A DNA stretch of 64,000 nt from Congeria kusceri (Eukaryota > Mollusca > Bivalvia > Myida > Dreissenidae): contig CM051033.1 of the NCBI GenBank assembly GCA_027627225.1, positions 53,738,410 to 53,802,409 of the forward strand, read 5' to 3'. Numbering within the stretch: position 1 is the first letter of the stretch; the number at the start of each line of letters is the position of its first letter. This document shows, one piece after another, positions 1 through 11,143 of the stretch. A model generated the notes under the pieces. The model was not told the DNA's origin and searched no databases. It worked only from the letters and a program-made list of their open reading frames with translations. A program made the position numbers and the translations under genes.

Positions 1-9
1 GAATGTTAC

Positions 10-108
10 CTGAAGTCTTGTATAACTCCAGGCCTGGAACCTACGATAGCACGTCTGGTAGTCGAACGGATAGTAGGTGATATCAATGGAACATGTTGAT
101 TGAAAAAC
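10..108 (-). CDS. Gene A exon 4 (Cys-loop exon)
   Basis: This exon of 33 codons contains the 13-residue-spaced cysteine pair CSIDITYYPFDYQTC, the signature disulphide loop of the pentameric ligand-gated channel superfamily, then the loop B tryptophan in 'FQAWSY'. The acceptor is TTTCAAAG|GTT and the donor CTTCAG|GTAACA. This copy has Thr before the first Cys and Arg after Tyr following the second Cys; the other three copies have Ile and Leu. Confidence 0.85.
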
Positions 109-421
109 CTTTGAAACAGAACAATTGTAGGAGATAATAATATTCAACTTTAAATTTGTTCACATCAGTATTTCAATAGTAATGCTTATTTTATGCACAA
201 AACAAACGAACCGTTGTACAAATGTTGGTACATGGTTTACGTTCATTGGCAAAAGATACATTTTGAGTGTTGTTATTTTTTCCACGGAGAGTCTTCAATT
301 CTAATTGGTTATTTTTGAAGCCGTCACAGCATCACAAGCAAAAATTGGTCAATGATAAAATGTGATGTCAAAGCAGATGACGTCTAATTCGCTGACAATG
401 ACTGACTACGTAATTTAGTAC

Positions 422-546
422 CTGAAATGGTTGCCAGGAAATCAAGCCAGTGTGTGTATTCTTGACATTCACTTTGTTTTGTCACCAAGGCTTTTGTAAT
501 CCAGGTATGAATTTTTCAGTGCGATGTCCGGTTTCCAAACTTCGTC
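422..546 (-). CDS. Gene A exon 3 (loop A 'WKPD' exon) with one-base frame break
   Basis: The acceptor GTTGTTAG is followed by codons for DEVWKPDIALKN, the loop A signature of nAChR subunits, and the exon ends at TTTCAG|GTACTA after codons for ISWQPFQ. The two halves are in different frames. The break is at about 470-471, where AAG is followed by TG and then AAT GTC. The exon is 125 nt, one short of a whole number of codons, although both flanking junctions are phase 0. Confidence 0.8.
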
Positions 547-1089
547 CTAACAACAAATGATATTACTAAACGAAATAAATATAAAGGTTAAGGATAAATG
601 TAGAAGTTTAATTGACAATTTTAAAGTTTGCACATACTTCTTTCATTTACATATAGTACGTTTTGTTTTTAATTGTTCAATTCTGTACGTCTTATTAATC
701 GACCGCAAATGTATTCATGAAAGTAATTGATTTAAACATATTTTATTTCTCGAACGCATATACATATACAAAACAAATGCAATTGCAAGTAATTCGCACG
801 TACAAAAGATGGATCAGAACGAAAGATAATATGGCTCTTCTCCATGAATGGTATTTTGCGGAATAGTATGTAACATAATATAGTGGCAGTTAAGTATTTG
901 AAAATACTTAACAGTCATGGTAAGGAAGATATGATGATAGAAAGATGTAAGTCCGAGGCGAATGATAAATGTTAAAAGAAGTAGGAGGGATATATCAGGT
1001 AGCGATAAAGACAAATGAAGAAAGGTTGAAGTTTAAGGACTGTAATGAAATGATTTTTTTTCGATGTGACAGAGATAATAGCAACCGAA

Positions 1090-1292
1090 TAGCGACATGA
1101 TACAGGACAACTTATTGATGGTACTGCAGGTCTAGGCTAGCAACAACACACACTATAGATAGGGTACTGTGCGACATGATACAGAACAACTTATTGATCG
1201 TACTGCAGGTCTAGGCTAGCAACAACACACACTATAGATAGGGTACTGTGCGACATGATACAGAACAACTTATTGATCGTACTGCATGTCTA
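1090..1292. repeat. Minisatellite, 79-bp unit, about 2.6 copies, copy-1 specific
   Basis: Units start at 1092, 1171 and 1250, the last being partial. Unit 1 differs from unit 2 at a couple of bases. The array replaces the 5 bp found at this point in copies 2-4 (17746-17750 in copy 2). It sits exactly on the exon 2/intron 2 border of the receptor gene. Confidence 0.93.
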
Positions 1293-1445
1293 GGCCAGTG
1301 GTAAAAGCTGATTCCACCGTAATCAGCTGATGTCCATGTTAGAATCGAGTCGTTCCAGCTGACGGACAAATAAGCCATTGTAGTGAGAACCTCTTCTGCC
1401 TCGCTAAGTTCGTTTATCGAGAACATATGGAGATTCACGTTGACA
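1293..1445 (-). pseudogene. Gene A exon 2 remnant, splice donor lost
   Basis: The acceptor TTTCAG is intact and the reading frame runs through 'EEVLTTMAYL', 'SWNDSILTW' and 'ISFYHWP'. The last four exon bases and the GT donor present in the other copies are missing, and the sequence runs straight into the 79-bp repeat. An alternative donor inside the insert, GCA|GTACGA at about 1281-1282, would keep phase 0 and add three residues. Whether it is used cannot be judged from sequence. Confidence 0.7.
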
Positions 1446-1698
1446 CTGAAATGTGTGTCCATATGTTATATGATAGATTCACGCAACATTCATAACATGC
1501 ATAATTAAATACAGCATATCATGGTGCGTACAGATAAATAAATCCGTTATATGTTCACACTTATATATACATGTGTGTTGGTGACCTAATAAGTCAGCAA
1601 GCGAAACAAAAAAGAAGAAACGATACGTATGCCTTCACAAACTCAATAAAATAGTATATTCAATATTCATTCGGCTTGAAATTTATGGTGCATAATAC

Positions 1699-1876
1699 CT
1701 ATTGCACTGGATTGATTGTTTATATGTCGAATTCTGTTGTTGTAAGGGCCTGTCTCAAACAACTTCTTATATAGCTTTTTCGCATCATCTCGAGTGTGTG
1801 TCACCACGTGATTAAAATAGCCAATCAAAATGAGCAGAACAATACACCTGCTGTGCAAGACCTTCAGAACATACAT
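1699..1876 (-). CDS. Gene A exon 1: signal peptide and start of ligand-binding domain
   Basis: The ATG at 1874-1876 follows an in-frame TAG a few codons upstream. A hydrophobic segment (CIVLLILIGYF) gives a signal peptide, followed by 'DDAKKLYKKLF' and 'YNNRIRHINNQSS', the standard N-terminal helix and first strand of nAChR subunits. The likely donor is AATAG|GTATT, leaving one base over. It is identical in protein to the other three copies. Confidence 0.75.
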
Positions 1877-3838
1877 GCAGAAATAAAGCTACTAACAATA
1901 ATAGATATTGATGCTTAATTAGCACGTGAACATAGGTGTGTGTAAGCATTTATTTATTTTCATAGCGGATATTTCAGTTCATTACATTAACATGTATAAC
2001 AAAGTACATGAGCAATGTTTACGACTCGTCGTTTCACTGTTTCACCCAAAACCGCACTGACAGATATTGTTCTGACACTAATCTAAAATGCAGTTATATA
2101 TTTGTTTCCGCGACCATTATTTGTTGCCGGTTCATATTTGTAATGTCGTGCCAGCAATGTACTCGTACTTGTGTAAATTTTGCTCAGCGCAGGTGATTAA
2201 TTTATGTTATCTTTTTAGCCGATAACTGTTGATAATAGTATCAATCAATCAATAACATATCAAACAAATAAAATAATACATAAACATAAATTCAAATCAT
2301 GTTCAATGCAATTGACGAACATACAAACTATAAAAAAAATACGTAAAATAATAATTACCGCTAAGTCATATTGAAACTAGTTTGAATAAAAAACAAAATA
2401 CATACGAACGTACGAATCTCTAACTGAAACTATCCTTGTTGTGTGGTTTTATTGTTTTAACAGAGCAGTTCTCCGAAAACATTTTCCTTGTTGTTGTCAA
2501 CGTTCTTCCGTGAAATGAAACGGATACCCAGCGTTGAGAGTAAACTGGTTTGCATTATTGGCAAAACACTATTTCAAGTAAGGTATTGATTTGCAGCAAA
2601 TGTAAAATGAATGAAAGACGTATTAGATCGGATAACCATTGCAAACTGTGTTAGTGTTATGGAAGCGCCATTGTAAGGCGCATGTATTGTATAACCTGTG
2701 CGATTTTGAGATTTGTGTTGATCATTGATCATGGTCTTGTTCCAAACATAATCATTCATTTTAACACAGGTGACGCGACAACTGCTGGTGGTTAGAACAA
2801 TACAATATAAGGAAAGAACTGTTGATTTGTCAAGTCAAAATATTCACTTATCATACGAAAATATTATTTAAGATATTAAAAAATGGAGAAGTCTACTGTA
2901 ATATTTATATTGATTTACATATGTGCTGCACACTGTTTTCTATGTAAATAAAATATTGATAAGTAACTGAAATCAGTAGGCTCAAATCTGATCGCAAGAA
3001 TGCATGATTTGAGTGGTAATATTGGTTTGTTTAAAAAATACGTTTGGTTTACCTGGTTCCATGAAATGAAACTGATATCATGTTTTAAGACATACCTATT
3101 CACTTGCTTTCATTACATGTATTGTTCAAATGAACAATATTACAAACCAAACAAGAAATTTTCAGACAAAAGAACACAATGTAAGTGTTAAAGGTATTGT
3201 AGTCTGTATGAATGTTGAACATTCATGTAAGGATTGTTTGACAAAAGATTACTATCAACGTAAAGGGAAATCCGTTATGCAGTTATTTTTATGGTAACAA
3301 CTTACGTATAAGGATTTAGTTTATCGTGCATTGAAAATACTCTGTTTTCAGGAAACACCCGTAACCAACTAATTATATGTTAATCAAGTTTTTGGTTAGG
3401 TTAGTCCAGGTGCTTTGCTTGATGCGGATATTTATCAATAACATTGAAAAATAGGAAAATCTGTGAATAAGCTTAATGCCTCTTAGAATTGTAAATAATT
3501 TTGAACATAATAATAATCCGGACACGTGTATCTATGTTTAAAAATGTATAAAGACCCATTAGACATGCACAATGGATTTTAGTACAAATAATACCCCCAT
3601 ATGATTGCAGTAATACATGTCAAAACAAAATAGGGTTAATATAATTGCAGTTTAGATGAAAGCTAATCCTAAAAGGAGAGGCCGAACCTAAATATTTACA
3701 CGTCACTTTACCAACGTGCAGGTTATCAGAGTTCATTTTGTCGATGAAGTGGCGTAAACATGTGTTAAAATGTGTTAAATATAAAAAGGAGGAACATATG
3801 TAAAACAAAACGGTATCATTTTCCTCTTAAAAGATTCA

Positions 3839-3981
3839 GAATTGAAACGCTCTTTTTCGGCGCTTCATCGATGCATGAAAGTCAGTTTTTTTTGTATCTA
3901 ATTTCGGCTTTATGCACAAATTAGATACAAAAAAACTGACCTTCATACATCGATGAAGCGCCGGAAAGAGCGTTTCAATTC
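3839..3981. repeat. Long hairpin, arms about 64 bp (copy 1)
   Basis: The arms 3839-3903 and 3919-3981 are inverted copies (GAATTGAAACGCTCTTT... against ...AAAGAGCGTTTCAATTC) around a loop of about 15 nt, with only a few mismatches. It looks like a palindromic MITE relic or foldback. No protein is implied. Confidence 0.88.
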
Positions 3982-5534
3982 GTACAATGACAATTATAAT
4001 TGCAATGTGTGTATACTTTAAATGTTCACCTTAAAAGAAAAAAATCAATTTATGGTTTATTTTTTGCAATTCGCGCATCAACACATTAAAGTATGATTCG
4101 TAGGCTTCGCCCCTTGCACTGCAGTAGCGTTGTGTACATGTCGCAACACAACAGTATCTTTAAAAATACAGTAGCTCTAGTGATAAAATTTAGTTTTCAT
4201 TTACTTTTGTTTTGGTTGATATTTCGTAAGAGCAATTTTGGAGAAGGTGTTTTGTATCCATAATATACATGTAGCAAGAGACGGAAATATTGAAACGCGT
4301 TCCAGTTTAGATTTACGACTGAAGGCTAAACGAGTCGAAAGTTGTTTTCAGATAGTTGAAATTTTGTAAACGCCCATACATGTGTGGATGGAACCGTGCT
4401 TTAGGCGTAGAATATATTTAAATAATTAATGTTTATTTTTAAATTTGAAACGCAATGTTTCATATGTATGTTTTACTTCTTTCTTAAAACGACCGATGCA
4501 TTTTAAAACCGAGTGTTGAGCAAATATTTCAACACCACATTGTTTTGCACGTCGTGTTAAAACGTTTTGAGTAAGAAATTCGGCAAAATATATCGTGAAA
4601 GGCCCTAATTCCGAGTGGGACCATATTTCGATGATCCATGATTTTAAATAATCAATGCACTTCTGGGTAGGATTATTTATTTATTTTGTTGAAATTGAAT
4701 TAAAAACATGAATGACAGAAAAAAAATCAAAACATATTTATCTAGAGTCATGTTTAATTGAATAAGTAAAACAGCCACATTTTCTGTCATTTTTGTCACA
4801 CGGTGTCGACTATTGTGTCAAAGATTCTGTAAAAGTACATAAGAAACCTCTAGTTAATTCTGTCTTCAATGTTGACAATTGATGAATGGACAACATAAAA
4901 GGTGAAGTAATGTTGATACACAGGGCAAAAAACAAGTATATTTCATGTTGTTTCATTGTGTCATCGGAATTTGGAACAAATTCAAGGTGACGGATAAATG
5001 GTACTGGAAATGCATTTTCCATTTGTTGGTCATGTTTATGTGACAAAAGTGCAAATAATTTATTGTAGTTGATAGATAAATGATTATTTTATCAATATTA
5101 GTGGATATTTTGATTTTGTAAAGTTCACTGAATATCTTTTAATTGATCAGTTTCTTATGTAATTGGAATATGGACACTCCAGGATAACTAACAGTGTGGA
5201 TATAAGATCAAGTCGAGAAACAGGTAAACGACTTTTATTATTTTACTATTCAAAATATAAAATCTATGGAACTGTGTGTCATCGGCCGAAAATATCTACT
5301 GTACAGTTTCTTTACCTGTGTGACACAAATTGAAAAGGTCAATTGTTATGCATCTTATTAAACATATTTGCATAGAGCTGTGAGCAAGAAGAAAATTGTA
5401 ATTGTTTTAGTCAAAGCTACTTGTAAATGACAATTCTGTAAAAAAAAATTAACTTTGCTTCAGCTGCTGTTGAAACTCCTGGACCCGAGTGATATAATGA
5501 AGTTACGATACACCACAATAATGATTCGACTCAT

Positions 5535-5611
5535 AACGATTCGCTAAAGTTTAATGACGATTCGCCAGAGAGTGAAAACGAACCGCCACTGTGTGTTATA
5601 ACGATTCGCCA
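5535..5611. repeat. Short degenerate array of 'AACGATTCGCCA', spacing 21-23 bp
   Basis: Motifs at 5535, 5556, 5577 (degenerate, AACGAACCGCCA) and 5600. Equivalents begin at 21996, 38458 and 54927. A relic minisatellite or a cluster of binding sites are both possible. Confidence 0.55.
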
Positions 5612-7181
5612 CAAACTGGATGTACAATATATACTTCGCCCTGTCGTGTAATGTGAATGGATAAATGTTGGAGAAAATTAACAGGTGAATTTAGTGCAAA
5701 TCATCCTTAGCTTATGCTTAATTTACCAACTTGAGCCTACTTCGAGGAGTGTTTTGAGCTTCGCAGCTAGCGAGTCATTTGCGTACTTGAAAATGGGATT
5801 TTACAATGGGACATTCAGCTCTCAGAGGTGACAATTTGATGGAGCTCGCACAATTTCCGAGGTGTTTTTGTGGTATTCTTTTGCGAGCTCCACGGGATGA
5901 CTGCATACCATGCTCGCTTGGTTTTCCGGTGGCTTCCTTGTAAAAAAATGGGACACGTTTGTTCAACTGGATGTCTGTTATTTGACTGTACATCTTGTTT
6001 CTAAACCGTTATTTGCTTAATCTGTTAATCTGTAAAATTGTGTATTTTTATGTTTGTGTTTGTTAAATTTCATTTGTTTTCCTCTTTGGATAAATATAAA
6101 TTTAAATATAAATATAAAAGAGGGTATGTACGATCTCATCGAATTTTCTAAGACAATATGAAAGTAAAATAAAACCTATAAAACACTGATAAATAACAAA
6201 CTATAATAAACTTTCAGAAAAATTAATATTCGAAAATCCTCGAAATACTTTAAAATACTTTTCGTCTTCCTGTCGAAAACACATTGATGTGCATCAGGCA
6301 TGTACAATTTTGGGAAATCCCCAATATGTGTTGCGTGTTGACAAAAGTTCTGTGCAGATTGTTCATACGACACATTTTTGTTTCTCTCAAAAAAACGATT
6401 AAAGGTGTCGGTATCGGCACAGCACTAGGAATTTTATAAATTTGTCGTTATCATGAAGTTCATTTTAAAAAGCAACATATGAAGTATGGTATAAATATCT
6501 GTTTATTTCTTTTTATTTTAACTTCCCTTGATTATATTCGTCCTCTCATTTGTGTTGTCCAAATTATGAGAAAATGAAATGTTGATATTGAAATCGTACA
6601 TACCCCCTTTAAATATTTTTATCCAAAAAGTTTCTTTTTTATGTTTATGTTGAATTTTCTCTCTATGTTATTTCTTTCTTTCATGCATAATGCTCATCAA
6701 ATAAGCAAAAACAAAGAAACAACATACATTTTACATGTTACATGTTTATACTTTATTATTAATAAATATATTCATTAATAAATTCGTTTTGTGACAATGC
6801 CTTGTATAAATGTGAATTAATCTGTTACTGTATTTCTATTTCTAGTCGTCTCACATGAATAGAGGCAACCGGCTTCATTGAAAAATAAAAGCCTGTCACA
6901 TGATGCATTTAAGCCAATCAGAACATGGTAAAATGATGAAACCAAAGGAAATTGTAATTATAGTAAATTGAATAGAAAAGACTTAAAGAACGGGAAAATT
7001 AATAGTTCGCACATCGCATTTGAAGTCCCAAACAAAAATCGCATTACTTCATGGAATACGATGTTCCACCATGTATTCGTTTTCAATTATGTGCATGTGC
7101 ATAACCCCTTTACAAGTACATGTTCACTGATATCATCTCGATTTAAACATGTCTATATATTTCTTGGACCCGTGAAAATGT

Positions 7182-7508
7182 CTCTGCTGGTAACTGATCA
7201 CAATAACATTTAAATAATGTATTGTGTATAAAAGAGAATATTTTAATAAATTAATATTAATTGGATATATATGGACCCAGCATGAATTTACGCGCGCCTT
7301 AAACATAAGATGAGTGAAATTTAACTTGTAAAGTCGAAGCTAAAGAAAATGGCTCTGCTGGTACCTGATTACAATAACATTTAAATAATGTATTGTATAT
7401 AAAAGAGAATATTTTAATACATTAATATTAATTGGATAAAAATGGACCCAGCATGAATTTACACGGGCCTTAAAAGATGAGTGAAATTTAACTTGTAAAA
7501 TCGAAGCT
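7182..7508. repeat. 171-bp tandem duplication (copy 1)
   Basis: The block beginning CTCTGCTGGTAACTGAT at 7182 repeats at 7353 with about 10% difference, through TCGAAGCT. Equivalents are 23644-23970, 40107-40433 and 56576-56902. The duplication predates the array because both halves carry the same differences in every unit. Confidence 0.9.
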
Positions 7509-7868
7509 CCTTGGTTTGGTGTACATGTAGATTGAACATTCGGTAGACAACTGTTTCGTTGAACCACGACGTGTTAAGTGTTTCGTTACTGCTGAGACAG
7601 CCAAGATATATTATGATGAATCTTTCTCTGAAATGATACATTTTTTGTTTCATCATTTCATCATTTTAAATGCACTTGAACTAACTTTTAAGAAGTATTA
7701 ATCTATTAAATACGCTTGTATACGTGTTATCCCATCCAGATTGTTAATATATTTCCCCATATGTTTATAGTTCAACGACAAGCAATCCAATGTAAATAAA
7801 AATATCATAGTTTGGTCGTTTGTCACACATTCAATAAAGAAATAATGTTCGATTTTGAGTTGTTTATA

Positions 7869-7955
7869 TGTAAACAAACAACGATTTTGAGTTCTGATGT
7901 GTTTGAAGTAATATAATGTATGTGCAATAGAACGAAAAATCGTTGTTTATTTACA
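7869..7955. repeat. Inverted repeat, 20-bp arms
   Basis: TGTAAACAAACAACGATTTT at 7869-7888 is inverted at 7936-7955 with one mismatch. Equivalents are 24331-24417, 40794-40880 and 57263-57349. Function unknown. Confidence 0.75.
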
Positions 7956-8580
7956 GGTAAACAATGATAAAGCGAAAGTAATGTCGATTATTACATGACT
8001 TGACAACATATTCTGAAATTAGAATGCGAACTTTTTATTGTTTCGGAACTACTTTTCGAGTTGTTTATTGGCAATTTAACGACGGAAATTTTGCGCGTGT
8101 CATGTTAGAATTTAAAATCATCCATGTTTCCTTAATTTGCATCAGAATTCGTCGTTGTTGCGTTTTTCTTCTGCAAGATCCGAAATAAGATCTCAAGGAT
8201 TTTTGCATTGTTTGAAAACGTTAAAAAACGACTGCCTGTCCGTGAGGGTTTAATTTGTGACGCACTGATTACAACCACACAATTTCATATGCGAGAGAAA
8301 ATAACCATTGTGATTGAATCATAAAATAAATAAGTAATTATCACACAATACCTCAGATAAACGTCATTATCTACGGTTGAAAGAACATCTCTCGTGTATT
8401 ATGCACTTTTGTTTTGGTGCAGTGTAGCTACCTCGTTTTCCTATTATAGTGCGAAATTATTAACCTGACACTCATGAATATTCCGTATAAAATCGGGTTT
8501 TATTTATAGATACTACGACAAGTATCAAACGTATAATAGGCCATTTTACAATCTAAATTGATATCGTATAGATTTATATG

Positions 8581-8645
8581 TGGTTAGGAAGAATAGTGTA
8601 TGCCGCGCTTGCAATGCGAAGGTTTAAGTTCGAGTCCCGGCGTCG
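8581..8645 (+). other. tRNA-like 3' half in the left arm of the TIR element
   Basis: 'GCGCTTGCAATGCGAAGG' looks like an anticodon arm with TGC in the loop, and is followed by GTTCGAGTCCC, close to the B box/T arm consensus. The 5' half is degenerate. It is probably a SINE-derived pseudo-tRNA. Equivalents lie at about 25043, 41506 and 57975. Confidence 0.4.
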
Positions 8646-8867
8646 ACATTTTATAAACATAAGCATTTTACACACTATTATTAAAATTATTAAACGAAAT
8701 TGATACTTTGCATGTATAAGTACTTTCTGTATGAATAATACAAAATTAAAAGAATCAATATTAATAAGATCAAATAAAAAATAATTTAAAACAATGATTA
8801 TTATACATTATTTAATTAATATCTTATGATTTGCACATTTTAAGAATAACTCATACTATTTTACAAA

Positions 8868-8961
8868 GGTCGCTGTCAGAAGGAATTGAACTCGGCCGAT
8901 GGCGTGGGGCGCTAGCACTTATACAACACGACCATTAAATACCACTCTCGCTACACCGTAT
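8868..8961 (-). other. tRNA-like sequence in the right arm of the TIR element
   Basis: The minus strand reads an A-box-like block (TAGCGAGAGTGGT) about 50 nt before a B-box-like block (GAGTTCAATTCC). That spacing resembles a tRNA or a tRNA-derived SINE head with a long variable region. The stems do not pair cleanly, so I do not call a functional tRNA. Equivalents start at about 25330, 41793 and 58262. Confidence 0.4.
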
Positions 8962-9352
8962 TTAAATCTATATCAACATAAATTCCGATAACAGAAACTC
9001 GTCCAAAACTACTCAAACAACGGAACACACGTACGGGTTGTCATGAAGATTAATTAGTGTCAGGTTAATAATTTCGCACTATAACAGAATTTAGTTTTGT
9101 TTGTACCTTTAATCTACATGTGTATTTGTTTGATTGGAAATACTTTCTAGCGTTATCTGTATTTCGTGTAGCAGTTACGAACTGTTGTTTGGTTAACTAT
9201 GTAACATAAATATTATGAACTGGTATATTTATGTTGTGTGTATGAAACTGAGTTTGTGTCTCATTATAAACGAAAACTTAGTTTGTTCACTCGTAGTTTT
9301 GATAAAATGCCTTCAAATCATATCTTCACATCAAATTTCATGAAGTCAAGTT

Positions 9353-9976
9353 TTACGCTTGTGTTATTGGCAGGTTATCTGGAGATATCACCCTCTCAGG
9401 TTGCATCTCATGGTTACCCTGCTTTTCTACACGTCGAACTCCTCTACGATACAGGCGGGGTTGATTTGGCTTTTGATATGTATGACGTTTACCATTCTTA
9501 AAATATCCAAGCATCCCTCTCTGTCTTAGGGCCTTTAGCTGCTGACGCTGCAAATATGTCAAATCATTTGACATTCTAATTCCGTTTCGTCTTAGTTGAT
9601 CTCTATATCCGAATGACTTAAATTTATCTTCTGGTCTTGCAAACGCAACTATAATCATTCTGGGCTCGTTTGATTTACCAGTGACCATTGACCCAATGCG
9701 CTGCGCCCTTACTAATGATGAGTCATTAAAGTTATAACTTTCATCGACTGAGCTAAGGACTTTATCCCTTACTATTGTTTTCAGCTCTGCACTACTGCTT
9801 TCGACTTCTTTTATCCCAAATACACTTACGGAATGTTTTAGCCTTTCTGATTCTAAAATGTTCAATTGTGCTTCTATACCTGATATTCCTGACTCATACT
9901 GCTCATCATGGTATGCCAAACTCTCTATATCACGTTGCAATACTTCCCGGTTGTAATTTTTTACAACTACGTCCAA
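9353..9976 (-). pseudogene. LINE ORF1-like protein fragment, 5'-truncated (copy 1)
   Basis: A 207-codon open frame without ATG at its start; it opens at TTG just after an in-frame TGA. It has a Glu/Leu-rich helical segment at about 20-50, then 'SVSVFGIKE' and 'RAQRIG', a strand pattern ending 'PRMIIVAFARPED', and 'SNDLTYLQRQQLKALRQRG' with 'YFKNGKRHT'. This order (coiled coil, RRM-like fold, basic C-terminal domain) is that of the nucleic-acid-binding ORF1 proteins of L1-type and related non-LTR retrotransposons. No endonuclease or reverse transcriptase frame follows, so it is a fragment. A domesticated gene is possible but unsupported. Confidence 0.6.
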
Positions 9977-10877
9977 TCAATTCCAAACTGTTACTAAATG
10001 CTTTGCAACATATTACACGCATATAACTCAAGAGATTGGAAACACTTCATCATAGATACTTTAATCCACCCTGGAGCAGTCCAAAAATTGTATAAGAAAG
10101 TTTATACATTTACACCAATATTTCAATTTGTAGTTACAGAAACATCTCGAAAAAAATGTAGCGTGCTTAAATGACCTCAGTACAACATGTTATTGTGTTT
10201 TCTGACGTTAACTTCTTTATACGGTTACGGTGATAGCATATTTTGTAATCTACTCTGTTAGCGACAACGTTAAAGTATGTACTTCCCGAACAACAAGAAA
10301 TGCGCATAGCTGTACACTTTTGCATAACAATGTGTTATTTGGCAGCGCAATCTTATACGAATCTGCAACAAACAACTGAATATAGTGTAATGAAAAGATC
10401 AAACGTACACAAATGGCACCAATGATTCCGATATGGAACAGCAAGCATCGAAGATGATGAACACAATGATTGATCGAGAATTACGACGGCGACGCGAAGG
10501 CTGTTGACTTCGTCGTGAATTAAGGTCGTGCGGGGTTTGCAGAAGCGCTCGGAACAGTTCGGACTTTCTTACATTAGATACTGGAAATGAGAACGTTTTG
10601 TGCGAAAATGGTTAAACGATTAAAAATCATTCTTGTTCATTTACTATTAAAATATTATTACTGTTATCGGTGGAATAAATATCCAATTGAATAGGAATCT
10701 CGGGTATTGTAGTTTTTTATTACCAAAGGAATCGCGAATTTATTTAATGAACACTTTATTATTGGATAAAAATCTATACTGACGAGATGAATGAAATCTG
10801 GTGCTTTTCATCAATGGTTTATTCTGGTCATATTTTTGTTTTATGATTTGTTTCCTGTTATCAATAGGTTACTGGCC

Positions 10878-11143
10878 TCGGTCCGTATTCCAGAAGCATC
10901 TTAATTTTATCTTAAAATATTTCCACTTAATAATATAATTTTTGTAATACAAGATTATTTAAAACTACTTATAAATGTGTGGATCCCTTTGCAGTTACGT
11001 GAACGATAGTTAATAAAAAGTTGATTATAAATACACACTTAGCACAATGCAATGCAAATATGAAATAAAATGTTAATGAAACATTATGATTTTAAGGTTA
11101 AGGATAAGATTCTACGTAATATGTTTCTGGAATACGGCCCCTG
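10878..11143. mobile_element. MITE with 'CCGTATTCCAGAA' inverted ends (copy 1)
   Basis: The left end has GGTCCGTATTCCAGAAGC. The right end is its inverse (TTTCTGGAATACGGCCCC), with AT-rich subterminal sequence that also pairs in part (TCTTAATTTTATCTT against AAGGTTAAGGATAAGAT). There is no coding capacity. A related partial copy lies at about 13610-13750. Confidence 0.65.

Larger units (their letters stand above)
10..1876 (-). pseudogene. nAChR-like subunit gene A, exons 1-4 only, exon 2 donor interrupted
   Basis: This is the amino-terminal part of a Cys-loop channel gene whose last (membrane) exon lies left of the window. Exons by homology with the other copies are 1699-1876 (signal peptide, first helix), 1293-1445 (loop D region, truncated), 422-546 (loop A) and 10-108 (Cys-loop). 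Compared with the other copies, 5 bp containing the last bases of exon 2 and its GT donor are replaced by 203 bp of a 79-bp minisatellite. The Cys-loop exon differs at two residues: Thr rather than Ile just before the first cysteine, which matches the usual 'VF.STC' of the family, and Arg rather than Leu after the second cysteine. It shares the exon 3 frame break and the exon 1/2 phase conflict seen in all copies. I call it a pseudogene because of the donor loss on top of those, but a cryptic donor inside the insert would be in phase. Confidence 0.7.
8447..9081. mobile_element. TA-flanked TIR element with two tRNA-like arms (copy 1)
   Basis: Terminal inverted repeats of about 26 bp (TAGTGCGAAATTATTAACC...) lie at 8447-8472 and 9056-9081, and both ends are flanked by TA. 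This is the hallmark of a non-autonomous Tc1/mariner-type element. The left arm carries a tRNA-like 3' half on the plus strand (B-box-like GTTCGAGTCCC at 8628-8638). The right arm carries one on the minus strand (A-box-like TAGCGAGAGTGGT at 8941-8953, B-box-like GTTCAATTCC near 8883-8892). The interior is AT-rich, with no transposase frame. Confidence 0.75.

Noticed and set aside
1090..1292. CRISPR-like array
   Set aside because: The 79-bp units are directly adjacent without spacers, and the genome is that of an animal.
8581..8961. Functional tRNA genes
   Set aside because: Only parts of the A and B boxes are present, stems do not close, and both lie inside a transposable element.
9238..9501. 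Plus-strand 87-codon frame overlapping the ORF1 fragment, and the 83-codon one at 9775-10026
   Set aside because: Both are antisense shadows of the ORF1-like frame, with no recognisable domain.
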